Of a stretch of 64,000 bases of DNA, positions 10,597 to 22,617 are shown piece after piece (the stretch's first letter is position 1; each line of letters starts with the position of its first letter). The notes below the pieces were generated by a model that made no database searches, was not told the origin of the DNA, and was given only the letters and a program-made list of their open reading frames with translations. The DNA is taken from NCBI GenBank assembly GCA_029204225.1, contig MU832246.1, positions 1-64,000 on the forward strand, written 5' to 3'. The DNA is from Diphasiastrum complanatum. Lineage: Eukaryota; Streptophyta; Lycopodiopsida; Lycopodiales; Lycopodiaceae. A program made the translations under genes and the position numbers.

Positions 10597-11425
10597 TGTT
10601 GGAAGTATTTCTAATCAACTAGTGCTAGACCTACTTACGGATGTAGTATAGGGATGTAGAGGTTCATCCACTTCTTACGTTTCTACAAGTTTCCTAGCAA
10701 AGTGAAAACAACAACGAAATGGAGCACTAAGGCTTCACAACTAGTACTTAGAAATAAATGGGTGGCTAAGGAGCTACCCAACTAGCCACTTACTTAAGAA
10801 ATACAAAAGTCTTGCTAAGGTTTCCCAACTAGCAAGAAGATTAATCTAAATTCTACTTAACACCCAAAAGGTAATAAAATGATATTGTGACTAATACTAA
10901 GCAAATAAGCAACAATGAACATGCCACAATAAAACTGATGAAAAGGAGGCAAGGGGAGGCCCGAGCACCTTCCCTCAAGCTATGCACCTTTCCAAGGAGA
11001 ACACAAATGAAATAGAATGATAATTCTCCAAAATAGAGAGCAAGATAGCTTAATCTCAAAAGTGTTATTTACAATGCAAATACCTCTCCTTTTATGGCAA
11101 GGAGGGTCTTCCATAAGTGTCTACTAACTTATGGGACTAATTTGTTTCTAGCCTTTCTAGAACTTCTTAGGATTTAGAACCTCAAATTCTTTAACTTAGG
11201 AAAACTTAAGACAAAATATTTCTAATCTTAAGTTTCCTAAATCTAAGTTCTAAATCTAAGTTTAGGCTATTTTATTATTATTTAAGCTTCTACTCATGGA
11301 CTTACAAAACACATGCCATGGCTGAAGTTTATTGACAGATACTCATACGTGGTTTTACAAAACACATGCCACGGAATTTTATTTTTTTCTTTTTTATTTT
11401 CTCTGTGTTAGCACAATTGCTAACA
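10597..11425 (-). mobile_element. 5' LTR of the 8-11 kb gypsy element
   Basis: The segment starts TGTTGGAAG and ends TGCTAACA, giving the short inverted TGTT(G/A)G...AACA ends typical of LTRs. Its inner end abuts the tRNA-Asp PBS. A cataaaagg box on the minus strand near 11090 may be the LTR TATA. The matching 3' LTR is not present because pol is cut off at 8017, so no target duplication can be tested. The outer boundary is set only by the terminal motif. Confidence 0.6.
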
Positions 11426-11690
11426 GTCCTAAGTTCTCTATACATAGATTCACCTAAGCATGGACCAACTATTCATAGAATTGCTATTGATAACTCTACA
11501 CATGCACACACTGTCTCATACCTTGTCTAAACTCCATTTAGTGTGTTCTAGGCCTCACAAGGATATTAGTTACTTTCGGGTCACATCCAATATGACGTGC
11601 ATAGCTAACAACTTGATTTACTGGAGTACCGTCAGTGTATCCAAGACTAGGAGTATACTGAATCCTACTTACTGGTCATGGACATAACAC

Positions 11691-11891
11691 GACGTCAGCC
11701 TTTGCTGAGGTGAACGTTGGTTGCCACCTGAACACATGTAAAAACACAGTGTCGCGATTCCTTCGTCTTTTCTTCGCCTGTGAGAATTTGCATGTTAATA
11801 TACAAACTGCGCGACAACGCAAGTAAATATGCAGCACGAATGGAGGTAGATTAAAATGGGATTTAGGAGAGTAGAGAAAATAAATCCAACA
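11691..11891 (-). mobile_element. Copia 3' LTR end (U3), copy 1
   Basis: On the minus strand it begins TGTTGGATTTATTTTC directly after a purine tract (acgggagg), as a 3' LTR should, and downstream of the RNase H end. About 200 bp are nearly identical to 12861-13062. To the left of 11691 the similarity stops, so this LTR is truncated or rearranged. 11426-11690 holds nothing I recognise. Confidence 0.65.
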
Positions 11892-12410
11892 CCTCCCGTT
11901 AATCTGGATTCATGAATGCCTTGATCTTCAGACTAAGCAATGCACAAAATTTGTTGTGTCCATTAACGCTGAGTGCTTTTGTGAATATGTGCAACCATGT
12001 CCTGCGTCCTGCAGTATGTTAAGCTTACTTCCTTGTCGAGAACCTTGCCCTTGATGTAGTGATGTATCATTTCAATGTGCTTACTGCTAGAGTGAAATCT
12101 AGGGTTGGCCGATAAGGCAATGGCACTCTGATTATCACAAAATAAAATTGTAGGGCTGTACTGATTCAGATTAATATCTGACAGTAAATTTCTCAACCAA
12201 AACGCTTTCTTGATAGATTGAGAAACAACAATGTATTATGTTTCTGTAGAAGAAAGTGCGATAGAAGTTTGCTTACGACTGTTCCATGAGATAGGACTGT
12301 CATTGAGGAAGAATATAAATCCAAATGTGGATTTACGATTGTCTACATCTCCTCTCTAGTTGTCTATTATCAAAATGAGCAACTAGAAAAGTCAAATAGA
12401 ATGAATAATA
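11892..12410 (-). pseudogene. Ty1/copia RNase H, C-terminal part
   Basis: The minus strand encodes the end of copia pol: DNRKSTFGFIFFLND, ISWNSRKQTSIALSSTET, WLRNLLSDI, the FCDNQSAIALSANP block with its catalytic Asp, and HIEMIHHYIK. The purine tract and LTR at 11891 follow. There are at least one in-frame stop (after SSTET) and frameshifts. Upstream RT and integrase of this copy are absent; 12410-12700 is non-coding. Confidence 0.85.
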
Positions 12411-12860
12411 AGCATAGCAATATTAACACAGATCTGAACGCAAAACAAAGAATTGTCATCAGATTAAGTATATCAAGTATACATGTCAATAATGTGGTAG
12501 AGCACAAGACAATAGCGGATGAAACTGTGTGCCCTATGAAGCTAATTCAATCTATAAAGGAATGAAACCTTATTACTGACAATAAAGAATCAATGCACAA
12601 GGCATCTACTTCGTCTCTCTCTCTCTGATGAGCTTCTGATGATAATTTACATACACGTGATCTTCAATCATTCATCTCTGATCAATCAATCTCATCTCAT
12701 TGAATACACAGATGGTATTCAATATATATACACATCATGTTATAGGTGTGCAGATGAAGAAAGTACAGGGTGGATGTGCTGTCTGTAGGAGATCGTGGGT
12801 GGCTGCAGTCGTTGTCCAGTCTGTTAGCGCAGTTGCATGGGGTGAGCGTGAAAAGGACGC

Positions 12861-13062
12861 GACATCAGCCTTTGCTGAGGTGAACGTTGGTTGTCACCTG
12901 AACATGCCATAAAAACACATTGTCGTAATTCCTTCGTCTTTTCTTCGCCTATGAGAATTTGCATGTTAATATGTAGACTTCGCGACAACGCAAGTAAATA
13001 TGCAGCACGAATGAAGGCAGATTAAAATGGGATTTAGGAGAGTAGAGGAAATAAATCCAACA
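12861..13062 (-). mobile_element. Copia LTR end (U3), copy 2
   Basis: This is a near-identical copy of 11691-11891, with the same TGTTGG terminus at 13062 when read on the minus strand. A minus-strand TATATATA near 12721 fits an LTR promoter, so the LTR probably runs left to about 12.5 kb. No PBS was found. At 13063 the sequence changes directly to a plus-strand copia gag, so this LTR end sits on the broken 5' end of another element. Confidence 0.65.
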
Positions 13063-16000
13063 CAACAGGCAATGAGCTACATGAATGGATGGAGAAGAAT
13101 AACAAGGCAATAGCCTTATTATCATCATCCATTGAGGATAGTCTGACTCTTGACCTCGCTACACTCTCTAAAGCAAAGGAGATGTGGGATACTCTACTCA
13201 CAAGATTTCAGATGACATCACGCAGTCAGATAATTTTATTTGAAGATCAGCTGACAAACCTGCCTTGGGATGGTAAAGACCTCACTTCCTTTATTAGGAA
13301 GATGAAGGATCTATTCCTTTCACTACATAATTTTGGAGCAAAAAATGCAGTATCAGCAGAGAAGCAGCTCACTTATTTGTTGAGAGCCTTACCAAGATCC
13401 TTCCAGACAACAAAGGATCCTACAATGACACTCGAAAAGGCAATTGTCGAGATTCGAGAAGAAGTCAAGGCCCGAGAGCACCTTGATCACAAGGATGTTT
13501 CTGACCAAGCTCTCTACAACAACAAGGAAAAGACAAAAAAATAATTCAAGCCTAAAAGGGAGTCAGATCGAAAGCAGGATCGAGATTAGCAAGCAAAAGG
13601 AACAACAAAGACAAATGGAAGAACAAAGGAAGGTCGAAATAGTAGAGTGGAGACAAGAAGACATGCATGAGATGCAAACGCGAAGGACATACTGTCGATT
13701 CGTGTTGGCTAAATTCAAAATCGAGTGTATCCTCTGTCATAAGAAGGGTCATGCAGCCATAGATGGCCGCCAGAACCCAAGAAACAAATCAGCTCAAAGT
13801 AGACTAGAGAACAACAATAGTTCATCATATGTCAAGGAGCTAGAGAGCTCAAAGATGGGCGAAGAAAGATCGAATCATGGAAATTCGACTGCCTACATCT
13901 ATGCAGACATGTGTGCAGTATCAGCACCTAACACACAAGAGGTAATCCTTCATTCAGGAGCTACCTCACACTTTGTTACATCAAGATGAATCATGTCTGA
14001 TTTCCAAAGTGTAGATCCATCAAGTTTTATCATTCTTGGAGATGAATCAAAGCATCAAGTGAATGGTATTGGTTCACTATGGCTCAACACAAACGGCAGA
14101 GATAGACGACTCAAAGATGTTTTGTTTGTACCTACACTGCAGTAGGACTTGCTATTAGTGGCAAGAATAGCTGATGCAGGGATGCGTGTAATGTTCTCAA
14201 ACAAAACATGCAACGTTGTTGATGCAAGTACCAGTACACTGATCCCTCATGGTAGAAGAAAAGACAATTTGTATCACTTGAAGGTGCGCCTACTTGCAGA
14301 TCAAGTGCATTAGACTCATGATGATTCGCCAGATACTCTATGGCATAGGAGACTATGCCATATGAATTCAATGACACTATGTCAAGCAAGCCATCGTGGA
14401 GCAATCACAGGGGTGAGCATCTCAAATACAACCAGTTCGATGACGTAAGATGCATGTTTGAAGGGTAAGATGTCACGTACTCCTTTTGTCAAGGAATCCT
14501 ATAGAACGACCAAGATTCTGGAGTTAGTGCATTCTGACATCTGTGGACCTTTCAACATGATCTCAGTAGGAGGCTCAAAATATTATATTACCTTTATTGA
14601 TGATTACATTAAGTTTGCCAGAGTCTATTTTATTCACAATAAATCAGAAGCATTTGAGAAATTCACAGAGTATGTGAATTGGGCAGAAAGATGCACAAGA
14701 AGTAAGGTGAAGCAGATCAAAACAGATCGAGGTGGAGAATACATCTCAAATCGATTCACCGACTTCTGCAATGATCATGGAATTCTTCACAGAAGAACTG
14801 CATCTTACACACCGTAGCACAACGGTGTTGCAGAAAGAAAGAACTCGACTCTAATGGAAGATGCTAGATGCATGATGGCCTATTCAAAGGCTCCAAGAGT
14901 GCTGTGGGCTGAAGCAGTAGCTGCAGTTGCTATCATTCAGAACAGGACAGGAAAATCCGATGCTCCTCCACACGACACCACATGAATTATGGTGGGGTAA
15001 AAAATCCAATCTGTCTCACATCCAAATCTTTGGTTGTGCAGCTTATGCACATGTTCCTGACAAGCTTCGAAAGAAGCTTGATGAGAAAGCAGAACAAGGA
15101 CATCTTGTAGGATATGACAATAATTCGTCATACTACAGAGTCTATATGCCAGAGACAAACACAGTGAAGATAGTCAGAGATGTCAAATTTGATGAGAGCA
15201 AAGTAATGGCCAACGATGATCCTGTCAGTTATGAAGTCCTTGGAAGACAGTACTATGATCTACCAACTGTGACAGAGGGAGCAGAGGATGAACACTCAGA
15301 CAAAAATGTTCGAGTCACATCTCATTTGAGTGACGAATCAGACAAAGAAAGATTCACAATGCAACCTACTGCTACAATACTTGTAAAGCGAAATGGTTCC
15401 GGACCTAGCAGAGCAGATAAAGACAAGAGAATTATAGTTCCAAGAGGATCTCCTAGAAGGTCGACAAGAGAACGAAGAGTGCCATCAAGATTTGTGCCAG
15501 AAAACTCAGCTTCTATGTCAGAAGAGGTTTGTAGATTCAGTGGTGAACCACAGACATTCGAGAAAGCAATTGAATGTCTAGAGAAGGACAAATGGATCCA
15601 AGCCATGAATGAGGAGATGAAATCCATGAAGAAGAATCAGGTATGGATGTTGCAGCCATTACTAGATAAGCGAAAGACTATAAAATACAAGTGGGTATAC
15701 AAGCTAAAATATGGACCGGATGGAGATATCTCAAAGTATAAAGCAAGACTAGTAGCGAAGGGATTTTCTTAGAGATATAGTATTGATTATGCTGAGACCT
15801 TCTTTCTTGTCGTGAAACATTCGTCCCTACGATTACTATTTGCATATGCAACTAATTATGATCTCAGGATTCACATTGTGGATGAGAAGACAACCTTCTT
15901 GCATGGTGAGCTAGATGAAAAAGTCTACATGGATCAACCCCCAGGTTATATCTCGAATTCACTTCCTACTTACGCATGCAGAATGCATAGGAGTATCTAC

Positions 16001-16631
16001 GGTCTAAAGCAATCAGCGTGACAATGGTATAAGAAGAAAGACCAAGTCTTGAAATCCTTAGGATTCAAGCCACTAATGGCTGATTCCAATGTTTATGTAA
16101 GAATTACAGATGGGAAGATCATCATTATAGTTGTGTATGTGGACGACACTCTCATACTCTGCAAGAGTGAGGAGCTTATTGCTGAGGTGAAGTATGATAT
16201 CTTTAAATATTTTGAGATTGCAGGCCTGGAAGAAGCCAGATGTTATCTTGGCTTACAGATTGATAGGGATAATGAGGGAGGTAAATTGTACCTTCATCAG
16301 TTCAGATATACCTAGAAAATCCTAGAAGATTTCGAGATGTTGAGTTGCAAAGGAGCAAATACTCCAATGTCTGCAGGAACAGTCCTGACGAATGAAGATT
16401 GTTCGAAGACTGAAGAAGAAAGAGAATTGATGCAGCTTACACCATACAGGAAGCTGATCAGATCGCCGATGTACCTTGCAGATAACACACGTCTTGACAT
16501 TGCTTATGTCATGGTAAAGATGAGCCAATTGTGTACAAATCCAAGCTCGACTCATTGGAAGATTGCAAAACAAATTTTGCAATACCTTCAATTAATGAAA
16601 GATTTTGGATTGTGTTATTCTCGTGATGTAG
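13063..16631 (+). pseudogene. Ty1/copia gag-pol, nearly complete but broken
   Basis: Gag lacks its first residues (starts NELHEWMEKNNKAI) and runs to about 13.54 kb. A CILCHKKGHAAIDG zinc-knuckle relic follows, then protease (HSGATSHF at about 13.95 kb, catalytic DSG now HSG), the GAG-pre-integrase HRRLCHMN and CLKGKMSRTPF. The integrase core has all three DDE residues in HSDICGP, KTDRGGEY and NGVAERKN. Integrase C-terminus, RT (KYKWVYKLKYG, YGLKQSA, YVDDTLIL) and the start of RNase H complete it. Several in-frame stops (for example near 13.99, 14.14, 14.31, 14.45, 14.82, 15.77, 16.02 and 16.31 kb) and a frameshift near 14.95 kb kill it. At about 16.63 kb, within the region before RNase H, it switches abruptly to gypsy integrase. 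25.1-26.4 kb is a close relative. Confidence 0.93.
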
Positions 16632-17225
16632 GGTTCCAAATGCTTTCCTGCTCCCCATACTATCCACGTTGCAATGGCCAGGCAGGATCCACCAATAAAA
16701 TCATGTGGAATTCTCACCAAAACCGTCGAATCTAGCCGATCTGATTGGGAACTCAAACTGCATGCTGTTCTCTGGGCTTATCGCACCACCCCGAAGCGAG
16801 CTACAAGCTTAACCCCTTTCCAGCTCACATATGGCCAAGAAGCCGTTATGCCTGTGGAATTCCATACCCCCTCCCTTCGAGTAGCCTATAACCTTGAGCT
16901 TGATACTCATCAGAATATAGCAAACAGGTTATTCCATTTGGAGCAACTTTGTGAAACACGAAGAATCAGCATCCATGCTCAACAAGTCCACAAATGACGA
17001 CAAAATGCATGGCATGATCGATCATTGAGACTTAGAGATTTCCAGGTTGGAGATAAGGTCCTGCTATATCAGGCCAAAGCCTTCAAAGGCAAACTAAAAT
17101 TTTCTGGCCAAGGACCTTACGTCATTAAAAAAATCTTTGCCTCTTGATATGTACAACTCCAAACCCTTCAAGGCGATATCCTCGACACTGTGGTCAATGG
17201 GAGCCGACTGAAAAAGTACAATGAA
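16632..17225 (+). pseudogene. Ty3/gypsy integrase, C-terminal half
   Basis: The first recognisable block is SPYYPRCNGQAGSTNK, the third catalytic region of a gypsy integrase. The expected glutamate (QAEST) is glycine here. It continues through SSRSDWELKLHAVLWAYRT, TPFQLTYGQEAVMPVEF and a C-terminal chromo-like/GPY segment with GQGPYVIKKIF, ending about 17225. There is a stop at 16995-16997 and another near 17145. No RT or RNase H precedes it; copia sequence abuts it. It is most like the integrases at 33.2-33.9 and 42.3-42.7 kb. Confidence 0.9.
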
Positions 17226-17919
17226 CCTTGTTTTTATCTTGATGTATTAGTTGTTTTCTTTTCTACTGTTTTTCTTCCTTTTTTATTGTCTGCGTGTCAT
17301 TTCGACAACATTTTTGCTGTGCTTTTTTATTCAAACCATCAAGATACTATCAGATCTGGTATACCAACAGTTTTCTCTAAGAAAACCACAAGAGTCATTA
17401 GTTTCAGAAGAAATGTTTTTCACAACATCTCAGATAGAATTTGCCTGACCCCTTTTGACAGTGCACGATTCATTTTTGGGTTCCGCGAATTATGTCTCAA
17501 AGACAAAAATTTCTAAAAATAGAAAAAATAATTTTTTACATCAGATATCCACTATCAGAATTCACAAACAATTCGCTGGAGCTCAAATTGATCCTCACGA
17601 TTTCTCTGCTATCTCTGCGAATTCTGATCAGACACATTTTTGCACTGTCAAACATTTTTTCTCTTTTCGCATAAAAAAATCACTTACAAGAATTCCCGGG
17701 CCCTCAGAACGTTGTCTCAAAATTCGCGACCATCATTACTAAATCGTGGACACGGAGGACGATATCTGAGTGAAGTTGCGAATTCCTGCCAAAAAAAGTC
17801 TATATATAGTCCTCCACCTTCTCTCCACGAGTTCATTTTAGATTGCTGCTCTCGAGTTCATGCCAATTTTTTTTTCAAAATTTTCAAAATTCTCAGAGCA
17901 ATCTAAAATCACTGCTATC
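17226..17919 (+). other. Gypsy untranslated region between integrase and the extra ORF
   Basis: AT-rich, no conserved coding. Short GCGAATTC / GAATTCGC motifs recur between 17.45 and 17.79 kb. A TATATATAG box at 17801-17809 lies 111 bp before the next ATG, so the downstream ORF may have its own promoter. Confidence 0.5.
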
Positions 17920-18267
17920 ATGGCTTCCCGCGATTCCTTTCTTAGTGTGAATCACCGTAAACTTCCTCGTCCTTATTCAGGGGATATATTCATGATCTGT
18001 ATTAAGAATTACGCCCAGCAGCTCACCCTGGCTAAGGATATCCTCACCAACCTTGGATTTGATCTGACACTTTTCCAGGACTAGCAGAGCGAGAGCCTCA
18101 TCCGAGCAGCCTACCCCACCTATTCGGATGAGTTTCAAACTTTCCGGATTACATCCAAGAGTGGCAGCTATACCATTATCAACGTCTCTCTTGGGGATCT
18201 CCAGAGCATCGGCTTTCCTAATCTCGAAAAGACAATCCATGGAAAGGGCACCAACTTTTACAAGTAG
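17920..18267 (+). pseudogene. Extra ORF downstream of gypsy integrase, N-terminal part
   Basis: The frame opens with MASRDSFLSV and continues for about 115 codons with one in-frame stop at 18082-18084. I do not recognise a named family. The segment LTLAKDILTNLGF and, after the stop, FQTFRITSKSGSYTIINVSL followed by LGDLQSIGFP aligns position for position with the start of the extra ORF at 34720 in the complete gypsy element (MTLAEPLFTAMGI ... KFYITFQGATHKVRIIEAAL ... LAAIGM). Both lie behind integrase. The fold could be of the plant-mobile-domain or putative-plant-transposon-protein type found in some Tat-lineage elements, but that is a guess. After 18267 the homology ends. Confidence 0.6.
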
Positions 18268-20054
18268 AGGTGAGAAAGTCCTCCAAATCCAAGGTAGAGC
18301 CTCCAAATGTCCTCCAAGCAAACTGCAAGATTCAAGATGCTCCCCAACTCCAAGCTAGGATGCCTCCACCTACAAGCTGTGAAAAATGCAAAAATAAACT
18401 TGGTAGAGGCCAAAAATCTTGTATATAGGATGATTACACATGTGTGGAGTCTGTTCCTACGTGTGAAAATAGTGTACTTCTCATGTACCATAATCATATA
18501 GGTCGTACATATGATTTAATTCAAGTTCTAGTGGCTAAAAAGGCCAAAAACTAGTTTTCTAGACATATGACACATGGCATCAATCTATTGATTGCATGAG
18601 CCACATCCTTTGGTTAGGTGTCACATCCCATGTGTAGAGGACAGCTCACATGTGTGGATAAGCTAAAGTAGACGAATTTTGACTTCTAGAAGATTTTCAA
18701 GTAGATTTCCATATAGAAGGAAAATGGACCAAAAGTGCTCAAAATAGAAGGTTTTGTCCAAGTGTCAGTTTTGCATGATGAATCATCATATGACAAAGCA
18801 CGTTCACACATGTGGGATCAAAGGGGTGATCAGTACCACGAGCTCCCACTTATTGTATATATAGAGCCACATTTGGCCATAATCAGTGTGAGACACCAAT
18901 CTTGGTTTTGGAAGCAATTTTGAGTGATTCTCTCCATTTGTCTACATTTGTTTTGATTGTTTTGAGGTGCTAAAAAATGTGTACTTGATTTTCATGTTGG
19001 AGTCTGTACTCAGACAGGGTTTCACATGTGGGAAACCAGAAAGTACACCTACCTTCAATTAATGATTGTTCTTGTTAGGATTTTGTGTCTAGAATTGATC
19101 TAGATTGATCTTAATCCAAGTAGATTGATAGATCAAGTAATCTGACAACCAATCCCTCTTGAGGATCAGATTAAGATCCACTCTTGGTCCTTTTTGTAAT
19201 TTTTCCACTCTAGGAGTTGTTAGAATTTAGCAATTTTTTTTTGATGTATTTCAACATCTATGAGTCCTCACAACATTCTCATTTCTGGTCTTTTTGGAAT
19301 AACGAGGTGTATCCAATAATCTCAAGTACTCGAGTATCATGTATCTAAGTCTAGGACTATGAAAAATCCTATGCCGGACGTGGACGCAACATTCTTCCTC
19401 CCTTGAACTAGTTTTGTCCTCTAAAGAAAGAGAGTTCAGGAATCGTTCATTTAACTTTCAACACTTACCTAGAAAATCTTGAGATCAAGAAAGGACAAAG
19501 TTGGAGGAGACAAGCAAGCAAATGGTCATCACTCACATTTATTGTTTGGTTGTTGTAATTTTCCAAAGAGCTCAAAGTTTGAAACATGGAGGAATCATTT
19601 CATTCACATTCTATTTGGTTCTTCATGTTTTAGTCTTGATGTGTAAAATTGATGTAAGAAATAGTGAAGCATCCAATTTGGACACTATTCTCTATATCAA
19701 TTATGAAAGATACTTTAGAACCTTAGAAAGGAGATCTATACTTAGGATGGAGATCATTCTGAAGTTGGATCAAAGTTCTATTGTCAAAACTATGCCAAAA
19801 CTAGTTGAAGAGAGAGTGTGAGAGATTTCAACTAGTTTAGTCTAGTTTAGTCATATTTTGGTTAGTTGTCAATAAGAGGCCAAAACTCATTTTAGACTTA
19901 GAGATAAACTTTTTGAAGTTATATTAGTTTAAAATACATTCAATAACACTTTTTGAAAGTGTGGGAAAGTTGGTAGTCGAGTTTGAGAGAGATTCAAATT
20001 TGAACTTTGGGTACATTGAATCTAGACCAAAAAATAGTAGAGTTTACATTTTGG
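18268..20054. other. Non-coding spacer
   Basis: No gene supported. The stretch is AT-rich and dotted with CACATGTG palindromes (for example near 18438, 18648, 18808 and 19024), which are often found in LTR promoters. It may be the remains of LTRs. Confidence 0.4.
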
Positions 20055-20345
20055 AGGGAAAGCCAAGTGGCAAAATAGGGTTTGGATACTCTATAAAAGG
20101 ATGTAACTCGTGGAGAGACACATCTTCTCTCTTCTATCTCTCATTTCATCATTATACATGGTTCTCTTTGGGTTCTACTACTCATTGGTGCACTATCTTG
20201 GTGATATCTTGCAATCTTGTGTGTAGAATGCTTATTTATTGCTATTTTCGGTTTCACACATGTGAAATACAGTAGGGTACTGTAATTGTACGGACAACAA
20301 ACATATTTTATGTTTTGGTTCATGTTTGATTAGTATCTCTTAGAG
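20055..20345 (+). mobile_element. LTR-like fragment with TATA box
   Basis: TATAAAAGG is at 20092-20100. The segment is homologous in inverted orientation to 7660-7950, with shared blocks across its whole length, so it is a dispersed repeat, most simply an LTR. No PBS or coding sequence could be tied to it. 20346-21200 holds nothing I recognise. Confidence 0.55.
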
Positions 20346-21199
20346 TTTAGGGACATGGATTGGATCTTGAATGATCTGAAATCCTTTACAGTTTATAGGC
20401 TATGTTTATGTATAGGAACATAGTTGGATATGTTGCTTATGTACATCGTAATCTTGTGGATCTACTATGTGTTTCATATATATTGAGTTTATATCGTATA
20501 CTTAAACTAGTCAGTGTGCATAGACATATGAACAAGTAATGTACAGAACATTTACTTGCAGGTTAATAATTCTTTCTGTTTTAATACCTAGATATATAAG
20601 ATGTCTGAATCATTTACAATTGACTTGAGTAATTGGGTTACTCATGTTTAGAAGTTAATTGGTTGAAAAGCATTGTGAAGAGAATTCACCGGGAACTGTT
20701 TATTTTTATCTATAATGCTTATAAGACACATGATTTGAGTCATCAGGATTCATCTATGAGAATTGGGTGCATGGAATATAGAAGATTCTTGATATAGAAT
20801 ATTTCTAGAAGGAGAAATATCCTAAGTTATTGATTGTCTCATATTGGATCTCAGAGTCTAACTAATATCAAGGATATTTACTGAATTCAATTGGAATTCA
20901 GTAGAACTTTGTAATCTCTAGTTGTTGTTCTAGGTGATTGTATAAAGTTTATATTGTAAAAGATGGATGTTTAATAGTCTTTAATTATTTGTTTAATTGT
21001 AGAATTTGGAACTCAGAATCTGGTTAAGAATTTGGTTGGAAGAATGTTTTTAGAATCCAGTAATTTTACTTGTGGATAAGATTTCAGAATGTTTCTTATA
21101 TTTCTCGAGTGGTATGTTATGCATATACTACAGTATCTTTCAATGATGAAGTATGGTTTTGGAATCCTGTAAATTATGATTGGCGAATCATAAGATTCT

Positions 21200-21360
21200 A
21201 AATGGGGGGTTGGAGGTGGCGTGGGAGCAGGGGGAGGGTTTATCCTCCCTACACATTCTTTTTTTTTAGGGTGGGGGACAGGGCTACATTCCCCCACCCC
21301 CCATTTTTTTTTTTGGGGGGGGTGGGGAGGGAGATGGGCCAAGGCACAACCCCCCTTTAC
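21200..21360. repeat. G/C-homopolymer-rich low-complexity tract
   Basis: Runs of G and C of up to 7, alternating with long T runs. Open frames across it on both strands are composition artefacts. Confidence 0.7.
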
Positions 21361-22007
21361 ATTTTCCACTCTCTCGACAATATGGAGGGGCACGTGCAAT
21401 GCGTCATCTCGCAAAAAAAATTGAAAATGAAAAGAATGTTGTGCCACAAACCACGAGGAGGGAGAGGATGGCTAAGTAGATCATCAATCGCCCGCTCTGA
21501 GGATCATCCACATGTCTCGACCACAAGCCACCACCCAAATTGTCGGCCGCTTGTCAACGACGAGCTAACCCACTAGTGTGTATATGTGTATCATAGATGC
21601 ATGCCTCATTTCGGAACGCGTTTCAGGTTTTGACCCGGAACGTTGCCCCAGAACGCAAATTTTATTTCTGATATGGGTGTCAGAAAAACAACTCTTGGGA
21701 TGGGGGGGTTGATCTTCAACGTTCAAGGATTCAAGGATTCGTAGCATGGTGGTCAACAACTCGATTTTTGGGCATGGGCATGCCAACCCAGGTTAAAACC
21801 CCTGAATGGTCCAATGCAAATATATTAGATTTTAGCAGGAACCAAGGATGATATGCATAGCAGAATTTGAGCCTTGAGACTGACAGTTGAAATGGGTGGA
21901 AATTTGGCTCCAGCTTGAATAGTGAGAATATCCATCCCATACCCATGCAATGATCCCTAGATACCCCTGGAGAAGAACCACTATCCAACACATGTGCAAC
22001 CATGGGG

Positions 22008-22617
22008 ATTCGCATCATAGAACCCACGGTTCCCGGGGTTCTGGGAACCGTGGGTTCTGGAACCGTGGAAGGAACCGTACCACGGTTCATCTAAATAATT
22101 AATTAAGTAATTAATCACTTTATTTCCCCCCAAAACCCCTCAGTGCTCCCTCATCTTAGGTGATTGCTCTTTCCAGGGTTGTTGCCCGATTTCAGAAATG
22201 CTGTTACGAATTGAATTTTTGTTGCGGATGATCACAGACAGTAAGTGAAGCATCTATGACCCACTTAAAAAATAAAATAAGCTCAATGTTTTTAAATCCA
22301 TGGGGATCGCCCCTGAAGCAGCAGTCTAGATTGCAGTCAGGCTTCATACACTAAATGAAGAATGAAACTTCTTCATTTAGTGTCAACATAACGGCTTGGA
22401 GGATGTTTATCGTCGAGTATGTCCAATTTACTATCCCTTCCTTTGGATTTTGCAGTGATGTTAAGCTGGCTGGCTGAGAAAGAACGTAAAAGCATGTTTA
22501 AAATAAAAAATTAATTAATTAATTAATAGCTACACGGTTCACCACGGTTCTGGGCAAAAATACGGTTCTCAGAACCGTGGTGAACCGCCCACGGTTCATT
22601 AATTCTATGATTCGCAT
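22008..22617. mobile_element. hAT-like non-autonomous element (MITE) with 8-bp TSD
   Basis: The element spans 22016-22609 (594 bp). It starts CATAGAAC and ends TTCTATG, a 7-bp terminal inverted repeat. It is flanked by perfect 8-bp direct repeats ATTCGCAT at 22008-22015 and 22610-22617. Both subterminal regions are packed with ACGGTTC / GAACCGT motifs in both orientations, as expected for hAT transposase-binding repeats. A perfect 15-bp inverted repeat lies in the middle (22348-22362 and 22369-22383, loop of 6). No transposase is encoded. It sits about 560 bp downstream of the VPS53 stop codon. Confidence 0.85.

Noticed and set aside
21202-21576. Open frames on both strands over the G-rich tract
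   Set aside because: Low-complexity translation without domains.
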